Assembly (NCBI RefSeq): GCF_964019385.1
Contig: NC_088649.1
Span: forward strand, 9,299,552 to 9,363,551
From: Sycon ciliatum
Lineage: Eukaryota > Porifera > Calcarea > Leucosolenida > Sycettidae
Length of the DNA stretch: 64,000 nucleotides
Direction: 5' to 3'
The notes below the pieces were generated by a model. That model had not been told where the DNA came from, made no database searches, and was given only the letters and a program-made list of their open reading frames with translations. Numbering within the stretch: position 1 is the stretch's first letter; each line of letters opens with the position of its first letter. Below are positions 30,741 through 41,476 of this stretch, piece by piece. The position numbers were made by a program, and so were the translations under genes.

Positions 30741-32322
30741 GGCCACACTAAAGAAGGTCTGTGGTTCGACTCACCCGACCGACCGTAGGTCTACATTAGA
30801 CATCCTTAGCTAAAAAAACGCTAACGTAAACGCAAACCTTTCCGTACTTTGGATCGTTCAAGCTGACTTTTCCCTTAGCACAAAGTACGTTATAGTTGAG
30901 ACGAAGTAGTCGTGACAACCATGGCGATATTAATTTTCGTGGAAACAGGTGCGGGAAATTCAAAATTTTGAACCAGGGATTAGTTTGCTGTCGTTCCGAA
31001 AGAATACCTTGGCGAGGTCTTTTACTCTGGAATAGCAAAAGCACGGCGAATATGAGTTTTCGCTGTTTCCAGGCCCTTGGAAAACCTTTCCTAAACGCAG
31101 CACCGAAGACTGTAAGGGCTCTCCAGCTCCAGCACGTCTGGGAGAGGCCGATGAATTTCTTCCTCAGGAGTGCCGTGGAACTGGTCCTTTGTTTGCCAGA
31201 TGGGATAGAGGGAGAAAGGCACGAAGCAGAGGACGCAGACATTGTCAACTGAAAGGCAAAACTCGCCAAAAAAGCTAAATGTCACAAGAGGAAGCAATCT
31301 CGACTCTCATCTCAATCTGCACGTGCTTTTTATCTCCCGCCAGTTACAAAACAATGCGAGTTTTTGCATTTTTTGCAGAGTTTCCATAACGAACGTCGGC
31401 CCGTTATTTTGAGCTCTGTAACGTTTTTCCGTTATCCGATAACGTCTTTTGTCACGGCTGGGAGTGAGTACCGTAAAAGTTAGCGTTATCGTACTTTTGC
31501 TAAGGATGTCTATTTTTCAGCCCGACCGTAACTTTTTTTCGGCGGGCTGTCGTGTGACTGACGTACGTGGACTGAACACGTCCACGTCCACGTCTACGTG
31601 TTGTGCAGCGTGAGTCTGCGGACGCAGGCCGGCGGCTCCTTTTGGACTTGACTTGTAGTTGTACTGCAGTGCAGTGCAGTGAGTGGTACGACTGCTGCCT
31701 TGTGCTGGTAGTAGAGTCTACTCGATACGACCACCGGCAGACTGGCGAGACTTATTTTGAAGTGACCGTCCGGTTGAGAGTGATTGGACGGCCTTCTGTT
31801 TTGGGATGAAGGACAGACGAGATTGCACTTTCCTCGTGTATTGGGAACGATATTTCACCTGTACCGGTAAGTTGCTGCTCCATGTGTGCAAGCACAGGAA
31901 GCGTCGATGGAAAAAGCCCATGTATTCGTGCACGCCGACACCAAACTAGCAATACATGTACCGGTACATTGTACAATTTGTACTTCGATTGAGTTCGAAG
32001 TAGTTCCCGAACTTACTTTCAACTCGCATCGTTCTTCATTTGCTTGATGATTTGGACAGTCAGAGTCACCGCTTGAAGTTATTCTCTTCTCGTTCCAGAG
32101 CTACACAATGTTTCAAAGTATTAGCCAGTGATCCCTTTATACAACATGTATGGCATAACACTGCGTAATAATGCCGATGTACTGGGTGTCTAAAGGCAGT
32201 ACAGTGTATTTACATGTACTAAAAAATATATTAAAAAAAAAAAAAATCCGCCCGCCCGCCCGTAAAAAAAATGTCCATGTTAGTCGAACCACACACCTTC
32301 TTTAGTTTGGCCTTATTATATT
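30741..32322. mobile_element. Harbinger-like element, ~1.58 kb, with TTA target duplication
   Basis: Ends GGCCACACTAAAGAAGG and CCTTCTTTAGTTTGGCC are inverted, flanked by TTA at 30738-30740 and 32323-32325. Subterminal TGTGGTTCGACT also matches in inverse. No transposase is visible; part of its length is the nested element at 30799-31510. Confidence 0.75.
30799..31510. mobile_element. Nested inverted-repeat element with TA target
   Basis: Ends GACATCCTTAGC and GCTAAGGATGTC with following AACGCTAACG-type matches; TA at 30797-30798 and 31511-31512. It lies inside the Harbinger-like element. Confidence 0.75.
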
Positions 32323-32412
32323 TTTCAATTTGTCTTGAAACTTTCAACCTTGCTACTTAGCGGCTTCTGATCTGGTGCACGTACTGCATAAAAAGTTGCG
32401 AATAATCATGAA

Positions 32413-32762
32413 TAGGCCTTATGCACATTGTACAGATGCACGAAATCCCGTATAATCTTGTAGAATCCCGTAGACCCGGTTGGGTGTTGAATGTGCAGGA
32501 CCCTATTGTGTTTACTGCTATTTCCACTATGAAATGGGCCATGAAGGCATTTCATACGAAATCTTTTTCCGGCAGAGATCTAGCTAGTCGTTAGTTCAAT
32601 CCCAAAGTGAAGAAGGCTTGAAAAGTGATCGTTTGCCATGAATTGTGAGGCTAAATGGGTCAAACGCGCATGTATAGCACACAATGAACACCCAACCGGG
32701 TATGTACACACCTACGGCCATAGTACAGAACTTCGTACATCTGTACAATGTGCATAAGGCTA
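32413..32762. mobile_element. Inverted-repeat MITE
   Basis: Left CTTATGCACATTGTACAGAT and ACCCGGTTGGGTGTTGAATG are matched in inverse by ATCTGTACAATGTGCATAAG and the sequence near 32685-32700. It lies directly upstream of the proposed exon at 32821. Confidence 0.7.
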
Positions 32763-33591
32763 ATTGGAAGAAATACTTGTGGGTTGATAGAGTGCAGTAC
32801 TTGTTCAATGGTTTCTACAGAGCGTTCCGAATCCCAGCCGCTAAAGACCCACAGAAGGCAAGAAGTTTGCGTTGCAAAGCTGCTGTCCCGCCTGACTGCG
32901 GAGAAAGAAGACTCGTTTATGGTTGTTCTACAGCCGCTGCTGACGTCCATCAGCTCTGTCCTGCTCCCAGCTGCAGATAGGCCTGGATTTCAATGAGTCG
33001 TGTCCCAACTCCGGTGTGAACGATTTCCCGACATCAAGACGAAGTGGGGTCAAGTCATGGGTGTTGCAAGGAAGTTGTCACAAGATGATCCGGTATTGAA
33101 CGGTAGGTTTTGTAAAGCTGCTCTAACATTTGGATCCTATAAATTATAACATTAAATTATTATTTGTATTCACGAAGCCATGCCCAAGACGTGCGACATA
33201 GCGTGCGTTCGTGTGTATGTGTGTGCGTGCGTGTGTATATTGTGTGCGTGTGTGCGCGCTTGTGTATGTCGTAAAATCCCGCCAGAGCACCCCTACCTCC
33301 GGAACCATTCGAGTAGATCCATTTGGGGAGGGGCGGATGGGCGAGTCCTGCTTGCCGCATTCAGTACTGCATGAAAAAGTACTCACCCTAAGAAAACTGT
33401 GCGTGCGTCTCGTACACCCAACAAAAGTCAAGAGCTGGGAGTCGTACAAACCCATCAAAACCCTAGGGTGTGTGCGATCTCTGGTCAAGAGGGTGGGAAC
33501 TGTTGCGTACATTTCCAACCAGGTCGTAGACGCATCTGCAGTACAGTACGACCTCACATTTCACAGTCATACGAGGATACAACTCTATTGA

Positions 33592-34480
33592 TAGATAAGA
33601 TAACGTGCTTGTAGATCTCTGCCATGCCAAAGTTGCATTCAGTAGAGGTAGTAGTCTCTGTCAAACGTGTTTGCCATTGGCTCACGGCACTTGTAGCAGC
33701 TGATCGGACGATGCAAATGGACTCCCAGTCCACATTATCTGGTTCTTGATATGCCTTCGAAAATATACCATGGCACGCACTTTCCACTGTTGTTACATAG
33801 GGCCGGACGTGTGTTGTCCTGAGCTTGCCACGATACTTTCCGATCTGTCCATCTCCTCTCTTTGTTAAGTTGAAATTATTTGAAGAGCTGATGGCTGGTA
33901 ACTTGCTGGTCAGCTGCTAGGAATACGTTTGCAAGTGTTGCTGCTGATTTGTACATTAAATTGCCGGAGTGACGTGGCCTTGAGTAGTCTTCCCCAGCAA
34001 TGAACTGAAGAGTAGCATGCGTATTGAATTCTCTTGTTGCCGGTTCATCGGCCCCTCTCCATGACACCGGACTAGACTGAATTACTGGCGTCCATTCATC
34101 GGCCTGCTTTTCGCCTCGAACTTCACGAGTCTTGAAATCTGGACCCAACATAATAAAAGTGGGACTCAATTGCGCAGTTCAGACGATAAATTGATGCAAT
34201 AAGGGGTCATCGCAAAAGTGATTAGTCATCCCTGCAAAAAAACATCATTCATTTCGTACTCGGACCTCCTCTCCACCCTCCGAAATGAATGGACGACGAA
34301 AATCGCATGCATGTACATGTGTATGCATAGCGTCAGTCGACTGAGATTTTAGCCCCCCCCCCCCCCCCCCCCTGGAACGATCTTCGTTTCAGGGACGACC
34401 AAAAACTTGTGTGACCACTGACTTTCTTTCTCTGTTATCAAGCAGTATGCATTATTTGTAACAGTAATTACTTGTCTGTG
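33592..34480. other. Intergenic stretch
   Basis: No gene recognised. A poly-C tract lies near 34354-34372. Confidence 0.4.
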
Positions 34481-34504
34481 TCATGTGGATGCATTGTCTT
34501 ATTT

Positions 34505-34720
34505 CCTTTTTCAGGCTACAGCACAACCGAGAGAACGAAATGTACGTCGCAATCAAGCTATGTCGTTGCCATCTTCTATTTGCCATGCGTTACCTGATGT
34601 GCCAGCCTGCTATGTCGGATACCGCTAACCATGCATCGACTAGGCGCCAGGCGCGAACTGATGGTGGTGGTGGTGGTGGTGGTGGTGGTGGTAAGAAGGA
34701 GAGCTCTGTGCCAGAATAAC
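34505..34720 (+). other. Duplicated exon-like segment, copy 1 (Gly tract, ends KESSVPE)
   Basis: A good acceptor (TTTCAG near 34515) precedes an open frame reading QPAMSDTANHASTRRQARTD, then a (GGT)n-encoded Gly run and KESSVPE with a stop at 34717-34719. The second copy at 34890-35070 keeps the same frame over this part despite a different Gly count, which hints at coding constraint. No family recognised. Confidence 0.35.
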
Positions 34721-34889
34721 TTTGCAGTTTAGAGAGCGTGTCTGGGCAGGCGTGTATTTACCCCCATATTGCCAGGCGTGTATTTACCACCATATGAACC
34801 AACCATAAGTGCAGTTGCAGTGGAGTCTTCAACTTCATTCTCCCGAGTCAAGCTCCTTCATCTAAGAAGAAGATTGCCTGATGAGTCCA

Positions 34890-35070
34890 GCCGGGACGAA
34901 AGGTACGTCGCAATCAAGCTATGTTGTTGCTGTGTCATCTGCTATGCGCCATACGCTACCTGATGTACCAACCTGCTATGTCGGACACCACTCACCCTGC
35001 ATCGACTAGGCGCCAGACGCGAACTGATGATGGTGGTGGTGGCGGGAAGGAGAGCTCTGTGCCAGAATAA
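34890..35070 (+). other. Duplicated exon-like segment, copy 2
   Basis: Repeats copy 1 from GTACGTCGCAATCAAGCTAT onward. Frame ...QPAMSDTTHPASTRRQTRTD, short Gly run, KESSVPE and stop are kept, but an indel breaks the frame upstream relative to copy 1. Confidence 0.35.
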
Positions 35071-35664
35071 CTTTTCAGTTTAGAGAGCGTGTGTAGGCAG
35101 GTGTGTATTTACCGCCGTATGAATCAACCACAGTACGATCAGCTGACGTTATAACTTATAAGGATGATCTCGTGCAGCGATATTATTGATATTTTTTAAG
35201 TCTTTTCTAAGGACTCTCCACTGCAGCGTTTTCTTTCCACTCGGTTCTCTTCTTTTCATCGCTCAGCTTGCACTTGCAATGCTTATACATACTGATCAAT
35301 CCCGTTCAATTTTCCGTATGTTTTTCTCAAAATCCATAGCGTGGACGAAGTAGTGATTTTCCGTACAAATATGGAAAATACGGAAGGTTGATAGCACTGT
35401 GTTGAGGCAGCTATTGTTGACTTTATTTGGAATTAATTCTGTCGTATTTGCACACATTCCTGAGTGCATTGTATTACTATTAGCATCCACTGTGTGTTAT
35501 CTGTGCGAGCTTCTAACCTTGTGAACATTCACCGAAGGTTCGGTTGGTGGCGCACAAGATCTTCCGGGATGGCTCTTGTGGGCTCTCAGCCCTGCGTTCA
35601 CTGCATAAAACTTGGCAGAACAGTTCAAGTTTCAATTTAGGCCATTTCCTCACTCTGTGACTCC

Positions 35665-36353
35665 CAATATTTCACATGTGCAATGATTATAAGTATTGTA
35701 GATCACTGGGACAGCGCCACTTTGTTAGCCGATGTTAGTCCTGAAGAAAAATTGACTTCATTGCCCTAAATGTGAGAAGAAATTGGGACTATTTGTGAAG
35801 GAAAACTTTGGAAAATGTAATTTCGAATAAAAGTCATTTCGTTTATCTGGATAGGTCCAATATTTCACAAATGTGCAATATAAGTATTGTAGATCACTGG
35901 GACAGGGCAACTTGGTCTGTCGAAGTCAGTCACGAGGAAAAAAATTACTTCATTGCCCTAAAGGTGAGAACAAATTGGGACTATTTGTGAAGGAAAACTT
36001 TGGAAAATGTAATTTCGAATATAAGTCATTTCGTTTACCTGGATAGGTCCAATATTTCACAGATGTGCAATATAAGTATTGTAGATCACTGGGACAGGGC
36101 AACTTGGTCGGTCGAAGTTAGTCACGAGGAAAAAATTACTTCATTGCCCTAAAGGTGAGAACAAATTGGGACTATTTGTGAAGGAAAACTTTGGAAAATG
36201 TAATTTCGAATATAAGTCATTTCGTTTATCTGGATAGGTCCAATATTTCACAGATGTGCAATATAAGTATTGTAGATCACTGGGACAGGGCAACTTGGTC
36301 GGTCGAAGTTAGTCACGAGGAAAAAAATTACTTCATTGCCCTAAAGGTGAGAA
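35665..36353. repeat. ~192-bp tandem repeat, about 3.6 copies
   Basis: Units begin CAATATTTCACA at 35665, 35858, 36050 and 36241, with the spacing shrinking 193, 192, 191. The first unit is most diverged and the last is incomplete. Each holds TAAGTATTGTAGATCACTGG and TTACTTCATTGCCCTAAA. No consistent coding frame. Confidence 0.92.
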
Positions 36354-36484
36354 AATATTGAGGCAATTTGTAAAGAAAGGATTACCTCATCTTAGGTGGT
36401 CAAAGTGCCTCAGAGTTCGAGTGGCAGTGCAAAGCCAGTGAGTAAGCCAGTGAACAAGACCCTTTATTAGTGAACTCCTCAGCG

Positions 36485-36637
36485 ATGGCCACAGATGGCT
36501 GTATTTCGGCAATGGAGATCGAAAGTCTGACCAGAATTGTTCAGCGAAAGGACGAAGACGACGCTATGTACGGATTTCCCGGGCGCTTTGACCTATGTAC
36601 GGACGTGTCCCACACCGAGCAGGTCGTAATATTTTGA
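36485..36637 (+). other. Small open frame, 50 aa, unrecognised
   Basis: ATG-started frame beginning MATDGCISAMEIESLTRIVQ with a mixed, protein-like composition, right after the tandem repeat. It may be a first exon (possible donor at 36623) or chance. From 36638 to 37400 no further feature is recognised. Confidence 0.2.
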
Positions 36638-37402
36638 ATCGTTGAGTCGATCATGGTTGTGCACAAGTGATGCGCGTGTCGCCTCCCGGGTCTATACGAC
36701 TCCCTGGTTGGAAGCAAGTACTAGGGCCAGAAATATGTACAATGTACATGTGCAGCACTCGTGCACTCTTATCTACTACTACTAGTACATACATGTACCT
36801 CGCTTGACCGGCACACAATACAGGCAGCTTTAGGTCTTTCTCGTCTCCTTGGCGCAGAGGGATCCACCCACTTACAGCAGCGTGGTGCAATTAGGCTGGA
36901 CTTGGTGACGCTGTTGGAAAGACTTGCATTCTTGTAGATAATCTGCTTTCTCTCATGGAACCCCCTATAAATCGTTTAAAAAAGTCCAGATTCGATCAAA
37001 AGGAGCGTTTCATTGGACCTTGGTGGATGAAAAGGATCCACTCAATCAATCTGGATCCGGATCCAACCCATCGAGCATACCCGAATTGGTTAAATAGTTA
37101 GATTTCAATGTTCTACGTCCACTTCACCAGCACCACCGTTGCGCTCTGCGGCCGACCACGTCCATTCCCCATAACAGCAACAAGAGGTTCATTCGGCGTA
37201 CTGACAATATTTTCAATTCTTTCTGACAGCTGTTTCTGTCAATTAGACCTTATCTGAGAGGGTTGAGTTGCTGAGTGACTCGAAAAGAAATAATCACCTA
37301 TTTCATACTGACTCTTGAAACAAGAGAAACAAGAGATGGCACATCAATAAGCGCATGCTTGATACGTTCCGTCAATTTAATAGAATCTGTGGTCGTACAG
37401 TA

Positions 37403-38983
37403 TCATGTAGATGCCAGTGGTATTCGTTCAGCCAAGCCTTCACGGCTGCCACTAGTCTCTACGCTTCCGCGAGGGCCTGCGAGAAAGCGAGGCCATCGGC
37501 AGACACCTGCACACAAACACGTGCATTTACTCCACACACTCTGCTCAGCAGCGGCGGCTTTATGCCGTGCGGGCGCAGCGGCAGCAGCGTGTAGCCAAGA
37601 CACTGCACCAAGGGCCGGCGCCGCCGCTAGAAAGACGAACCCGTACAGGGTCATGGCGGCCCGAAAGTCCATGACGGCCACCAGCGGAGTGGTGAGAAGG
37701 AAACCAAGGCCCATGCCGGCGGATGCGCAGATCCGGGCCACACCAGCAATGGCCACTCGTACTTCCACCGCCGATCCGACTCCAGCACACTCCAGGTGTC
37801 TCGTCATGGCAACGATACTGGAAACCGTAGCGATGATAAACCCGACCGCCAGGGGTACAATTGCCACGAATACAAGCCACAGTGACGTCGGCATGTGTAG
37901 AAATGTTGCCGGTCCCAGAAATAGACATGATACGCCGGTTAGCACGTACCCGATTACAATCCACGCGTGTGCGTCCAAACCCCTGTCCAGGCAGTATCCG
38001 ATCAGTGGCGAGGTTGCCGACGATACGGCAACCTTGAGCGCCAGAGCGCCGCCGACTAGCGTCGCGCTAGAGACAAACGCGGACAGCATGTGTGGTCCCA
38101 GCACTACTTCAACGCCGCTGCCGGGTAGGGCTGCCACTGTCAGGGCAAACATCAACAGCCAGATCCACGGCTGACGCAGAATGACGCGCACGCCAACGTG
38201 CGTCTCCGAAGTGCCGTCATTCGATGAACCGTTATCGATGTCCACTAAGACGATCAGCACAGCCAGTGCAGAAACCAGCATAGCCGGACCAGACGCAAGA
38301 AACGGTGCACGGAATCCGCCGGCATCGAACAACACACCGCCTAGAAGCTGACTGGATGCGTCGCCTACGCAGAAGAACGTCAGCAGAAATCCGTTCACGA
38401 AGCCCACGTTGTTCGGGTAGAGCTCCGTCAAATACGCACTGCATGCGATGGAAACGCCTGTGTAACAAACACCTTGAATGGCCCTGATGATGTAACAGTA
38501 GACTAGAAATACTCTCCAGTCTGAAATCCGGTTGACGAACGCAAATATCACCTGCACAGCTCCCATGCTAGCCATACTCAGCGCCATCATGTACTTGCTA
38601 CCAATGTAGGGGAGTTCCCTGGTCACGAACGGAGCGGACAGGACACTGCCTGCTTGCAACATTGCAAACACTGCACCTACTGCCGTGTGATAGCCGGCTC
38701 CTCCGCTAGCGTTCTTACCGAGCGCTACATTTGTGAAGAAGCCACCTAGCGATGTCATGTCTGACATTGTCAGGATCGCGGCGAGCGTAGCAAGAATTAG
38801 TAACTTTCGGACTGCGGAGAACTCCTGGCCACTGCAGCCCGCTTCGACAGTGAGACGTGTTACCGTTGCCTCTCGTACACCGCAGCCATGATTCCCAACA
38901 TTATTGCTATCTTCAACTACTTGCAGAGGTTGAAGCACAGAGGGCGGACTGGGGTGCCCTGAACTTGTGGCCTTCTCTGACAT
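37403..38983 (-). CDS. MFS transporter, SLC18B1-like (clade A, gene 2)
   Basis: Single-exon frame, 526 aa, from ATG 38983. Same plan as the gene at 26334: hydrophilic N-terminus of ~65 residues, TM1 at LLILATLAAILTMSDMTSLG, loop TRELPYIGSKYMM, then DWRVFLVYCYIIRAIQG, and a central loop near residues 260-275 (DNGSSNDGTSE). The C-terminal tail is longer than in its sisters and holds a Cys-rich patch (CTCLCAGVC) before the shared IPL ending. Transporter family is clear; substrate unknown. The gene is intronless. Its upstream region (38984-39480) contains a long spurious frame on the other strand. Confidence 0.85.
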   Translation of the reverse strand: MSEKATSSGHPSPPSVLQPLQVVEDSNNVGNHGCGVREATVTRLTVEAGCSGQEFSAVRKLLILATLAAILTMSDMTSLGGFFTNVALGKNASGGAGYHTAVGAVFAMLQAGSVLSAPFVTRELPYIGSKYMMALSMASMGAVQVIFAFVNRISDWRVFLVYCYIIRAIQGVCYTGVSIACSAYLTELYPNNVGFVNGFLLTFFCVGDASSQLLGGVLFDAGGFRAPFLASGPAMLVSALAVLIVLVDIDNGSSNDGTSETHVGVRVILRQPWIWLLMFALTVAALPGSGVEVVLGPHMLSAFVSSATLVGGALALKVAVSSATSPLIGYCLDRGLDAHAWIVIGYVLTGVSCLFLGPATFLHMPTSLWLVFVAIVPLAVGFIIATVSSIVAMTRHLECAGVGSAVEVRVAIAGVARICASAGMGLGFLLTTPLVAVMDFRAAMTLYGFVFLAAAPALGAVSWLHAAAAAPARHKAAAAEQSVWSKCTCLCAGVCRWPRFLAGPRGSVETSGSREGLAERIPLAST

Positions 38984-39729
38984 CTTGAACTCGGCACACG
39001 CAGTGACGCACAGCTACCAAACAAATTTCATTTCAAAGTTCCTTCAGTCACTCCAGACCAGAGTCGAGTTCTCTCGAAGAAACTCCTTTTTGGATTTGCG
39101 AAGTAGGAAAGGACCACCGCCACCGGTCGCCACAACTATTTTTGCTTACTTGCAGAAGCGTCATGCGTGCATCACTGCACGTTTTCGGAATCACAACTGT
39201 GTAGATCTACCATGTCCATGGTTTCCTTGCGCAGTACACCATGGTACACGTGCATGCCCCAACGGTGTCGCACCGATCCATGTGGAGTGGCGTCTTTACG
39301 AGATGAAGCACCACTCTCGACTAACTCTCTTTTCGGAGACAAATTCTCGGCTGTGCCATGGCTGCCCTCACGTCTTACCGATCACAAGCTACACTACAGT
39401 CGGCTTCAACAAACAGCTCCAACTGCCCCGATATTCCCTAACTAAACTTACTACTTTAGTAGTTGTCACGTGAGTGGTAAGTCGTTCTCAGTTTGTCGGT
39501 ATATTGGCGGAAGTGCGGTGTTCTATATACATGCATGGCAGAAAACGCTGCCAGTTGCTGCCACGGGCCCACGGCGCCACTAGCACTACAATGTAGTCCA
39601 ACACGTACACGCAACAGGCCTACTTCAAAGACTTTTTTTATAATAAGTACATGACACTCAGGTGAATATCGGGATTCGTGGCAGCAAGCCAGCCTATTAT
39701 ATTTATAGCGCTAGCGCTTTAGCACCAGT

Positions 39730-39872
39730 ACAATAAATAATTAATTCATTGGTTTGAGGCAAAGAAGCAAACGGGAAACGTCTGAGGAAAGAATTGTCAC
39801 CACCAGGACTCGAAGCAGAGACCCTTCCTTGAGGCCAGCGATGCTCTACCACTAAGCTAAGGTGTAGTCATC
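39730..39872 (-). mobile_element. tRNA-derived SINE, copy 1
   Basis: On the minus strand it starts with a tRNA-like head (GACTACACCTTAGCTTAGTG then GGTAGAGC, an A box) and a degenerate B box (GCTTCGAGTCC), followed by a tail containing CAGACGTTTCCCGTTTG shared with the copy at 62170. Confidence 0.75.
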
Positions 39873-39933
39873 ATCCAAGCAGCGATCATTCAACATTTTC
39901 TTCAGACTTCGTAACTCACGCTTCCTGTGAATC

Positions 39934-40165
39934 CACACAGGCGGGTGGGACGCAGCCCTCACTGTAACCCACACACAATCACTAGTTTACTGTTTAGCTT
40001 TAGAATTCAATATGATCCCATTTGAAACAGGTGGAAAGAGGAAAGCCTTGCACACAGGCGGGTAGGACGAAGGCCTCACTATTGCACTGTAGCCCACACA
40101 CAATCAATAGTTTAGAATATAATTAATATGATGCCATTGGAAACAGGTGAAAATAGGAAGGCCTT
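39934..40165. repeat. ~117-bp tandem duplication
   Basis: Two copies starting CACACAGGCGGGT at 39934 and 40051, sharing GCCCACACACAATCA-type sequence. A fragment (ACACAGGCGGGT) recurs near 43810. Confidence 0.85.
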
Positions 40166-40274
40166 GAGTGTGCACTAGACCAGCCCGATTTGGAGATGGA
40201 ATAGTCTCAATTCACAGAGGGTGTGCGCCTTAACCTGCAATAGTGCTCAAATGCCCGGAATGGGCAGAGCGTAG

Positions 40275-40444
40275 TACGCAAGAGGTACACAAAAGGAAGT
40301 ATATACTATAGGGCTGTTTTTTGTTGTAACTCAGAGTTTCATGGCAAAAACCAATCATCAGACTGATGATTGGTTTTTGCCATGAAACTCTGAGTTACAA
40401 CAAAAAACAGCCCTATATACTTCCTTTTGTGTACCTCTTGCGTA
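40275..40444. repeat. Near-perfect 170-bp palindrome
   Basis: Arms run TACGCAAGAGGTACACAAAA to CCAATCATCA and back, with a 3-base centre (40361-40363) and one 5-base indel near 40306-40311. It could form a strong hairpin. Confidence 0.92.
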
Positions 40445-40827
40445 GTCTCAATTCATAACAAATATCCCCCTCAAAACGAACATACACGTACACATGTCAT
40501 GTTTATGCAGAGGATCGATATTTTTTTAATGGAGTGCAATCTCCTCATGAAACGTGACCAGCTGCAACTCTAAATTCACCATACACCTAGGTTTACGTTG
40601 CCACGGTCGCAAAACCTTGCCATGGCTATGTTCGTGTGTTCACGAGGTTGACTTTCAATTTGTGTGGGTCATAAACTACTTGTTTGCAGCACAGTGGCCG
40701 TCCATAGATAAAGTTCGATATTTTTTTCACAAAGACGAGACGAACAGCTCAGGGCCCAAACCCCCTCCCCCAACGAACGAATATCTTCTCTGAAAAAATA
40801 TCGATATTCGTGGACGACCCCTTACTC

Positions 40828-40960
40828 TACAATCGGCTCATGGGATAACATTGCACGATGCTGATTGTAAAGTAACTGATGGTGTTAGCGGATATTATAG
40901 CGTAACATGTAGCTCTTTGGTCCTCTTTTCTTCTTATAGATAATCCTGAGCTCTCCACCG
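40828..40960. mobile_element. Fragment of the palindromic MITE family seen at 10.9 kb
   Basis: Shares CTACAATCGGCTCATGGGAT, GATAACATTGCACGA, GGATATTATAGCGTAACATG and the CTCTCCACCGGAGTC-type end. From 40960 to 41476 nothing else is recognised. Confidence 0.65.
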
Positions 40961-41476
40961 GAGTCTAAATATAGGATTGTTGACCATATAAAAATGGATT
41001 ATCGTCAGTCAAGGTTGGTGTTGCCCACTACTTCATCCGTAGCAGTTCATGGTTGCAGCACCTCTTTCCTTCCTTTGTCATTCTGAAGAGCTTGGACAAC
41101 CCACGCGTGTCCAGGCAAGAAGGCAGCAATGCCTGTTCATTCTGGAGCAGTAAATAAAATATACCAGCTAAGGAACCAGTACTGCAACCATCTCAATACA
41201 ATTGAACGTTTTGCAAATATACTCAGCCCTGACCTCTCATACCTAGGTTGGCACATTATTATTCTATTCAGGGTGAGGGGTTTTCCCAGTCTCAGCAACC
41301 CTTCGAACACAACGAAGCCGGATAAGGGAGGGTAGTAGTTAGTAGTAATTCTAGCTTTTTTTTTGTGTAGTAAGGAAGTCCCAACAGGCTACTGCTTTTT
41401 GTACTTTAGAGGGCCGGGCGTGCCGTCAATATCAAAAGCACTGGTAAGTGCCATGTTCGTCTCATCTGCGTGAACA

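Larger units (their letters stand above)
30566..33591 (+). pseudogene. Unrecognised three-exon gene model with one in-frame stop
   Basis: Exons proposed: 30566-30710, 32821-33102 and 33365-33591. Both introns are GT-AG and both junctions are phase 1. Exon 1 starts at an ATG and is acidic (SAADRDLDPGQESPPDPKE). Exon 2 is helical (VAKLLSRLTAEKEDSFMVVL) and continues with FPDIKTKWGQVMGVARKLS. Exon 3 contains SWESYKPIKTLGCVRSLVK and ends at 33589-33591. A TGA at 32994-32996 lies in frame inside exon 2, so this is a pseudogene, an assembly error, or a wrongly joined model. I recognise no family. Intron 1 holds nested MITEs (30741-32322 and 32413-32762). Typed as a pseudogene only because of the stop. 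Confidence 0.35.

Noticed and set aside
35665..36353. CRISPR array
   Set aside because: The 192-bp units are contiguous tandem repeats without unique spacers, in a eukaryotic setting.
38967..39473. 168-aa plus-strand frame upstream of MFS gene 2
   Set aside because: It overlaps the leader of the minus-strand gene, has no domain-like pattern and no splice or family support.
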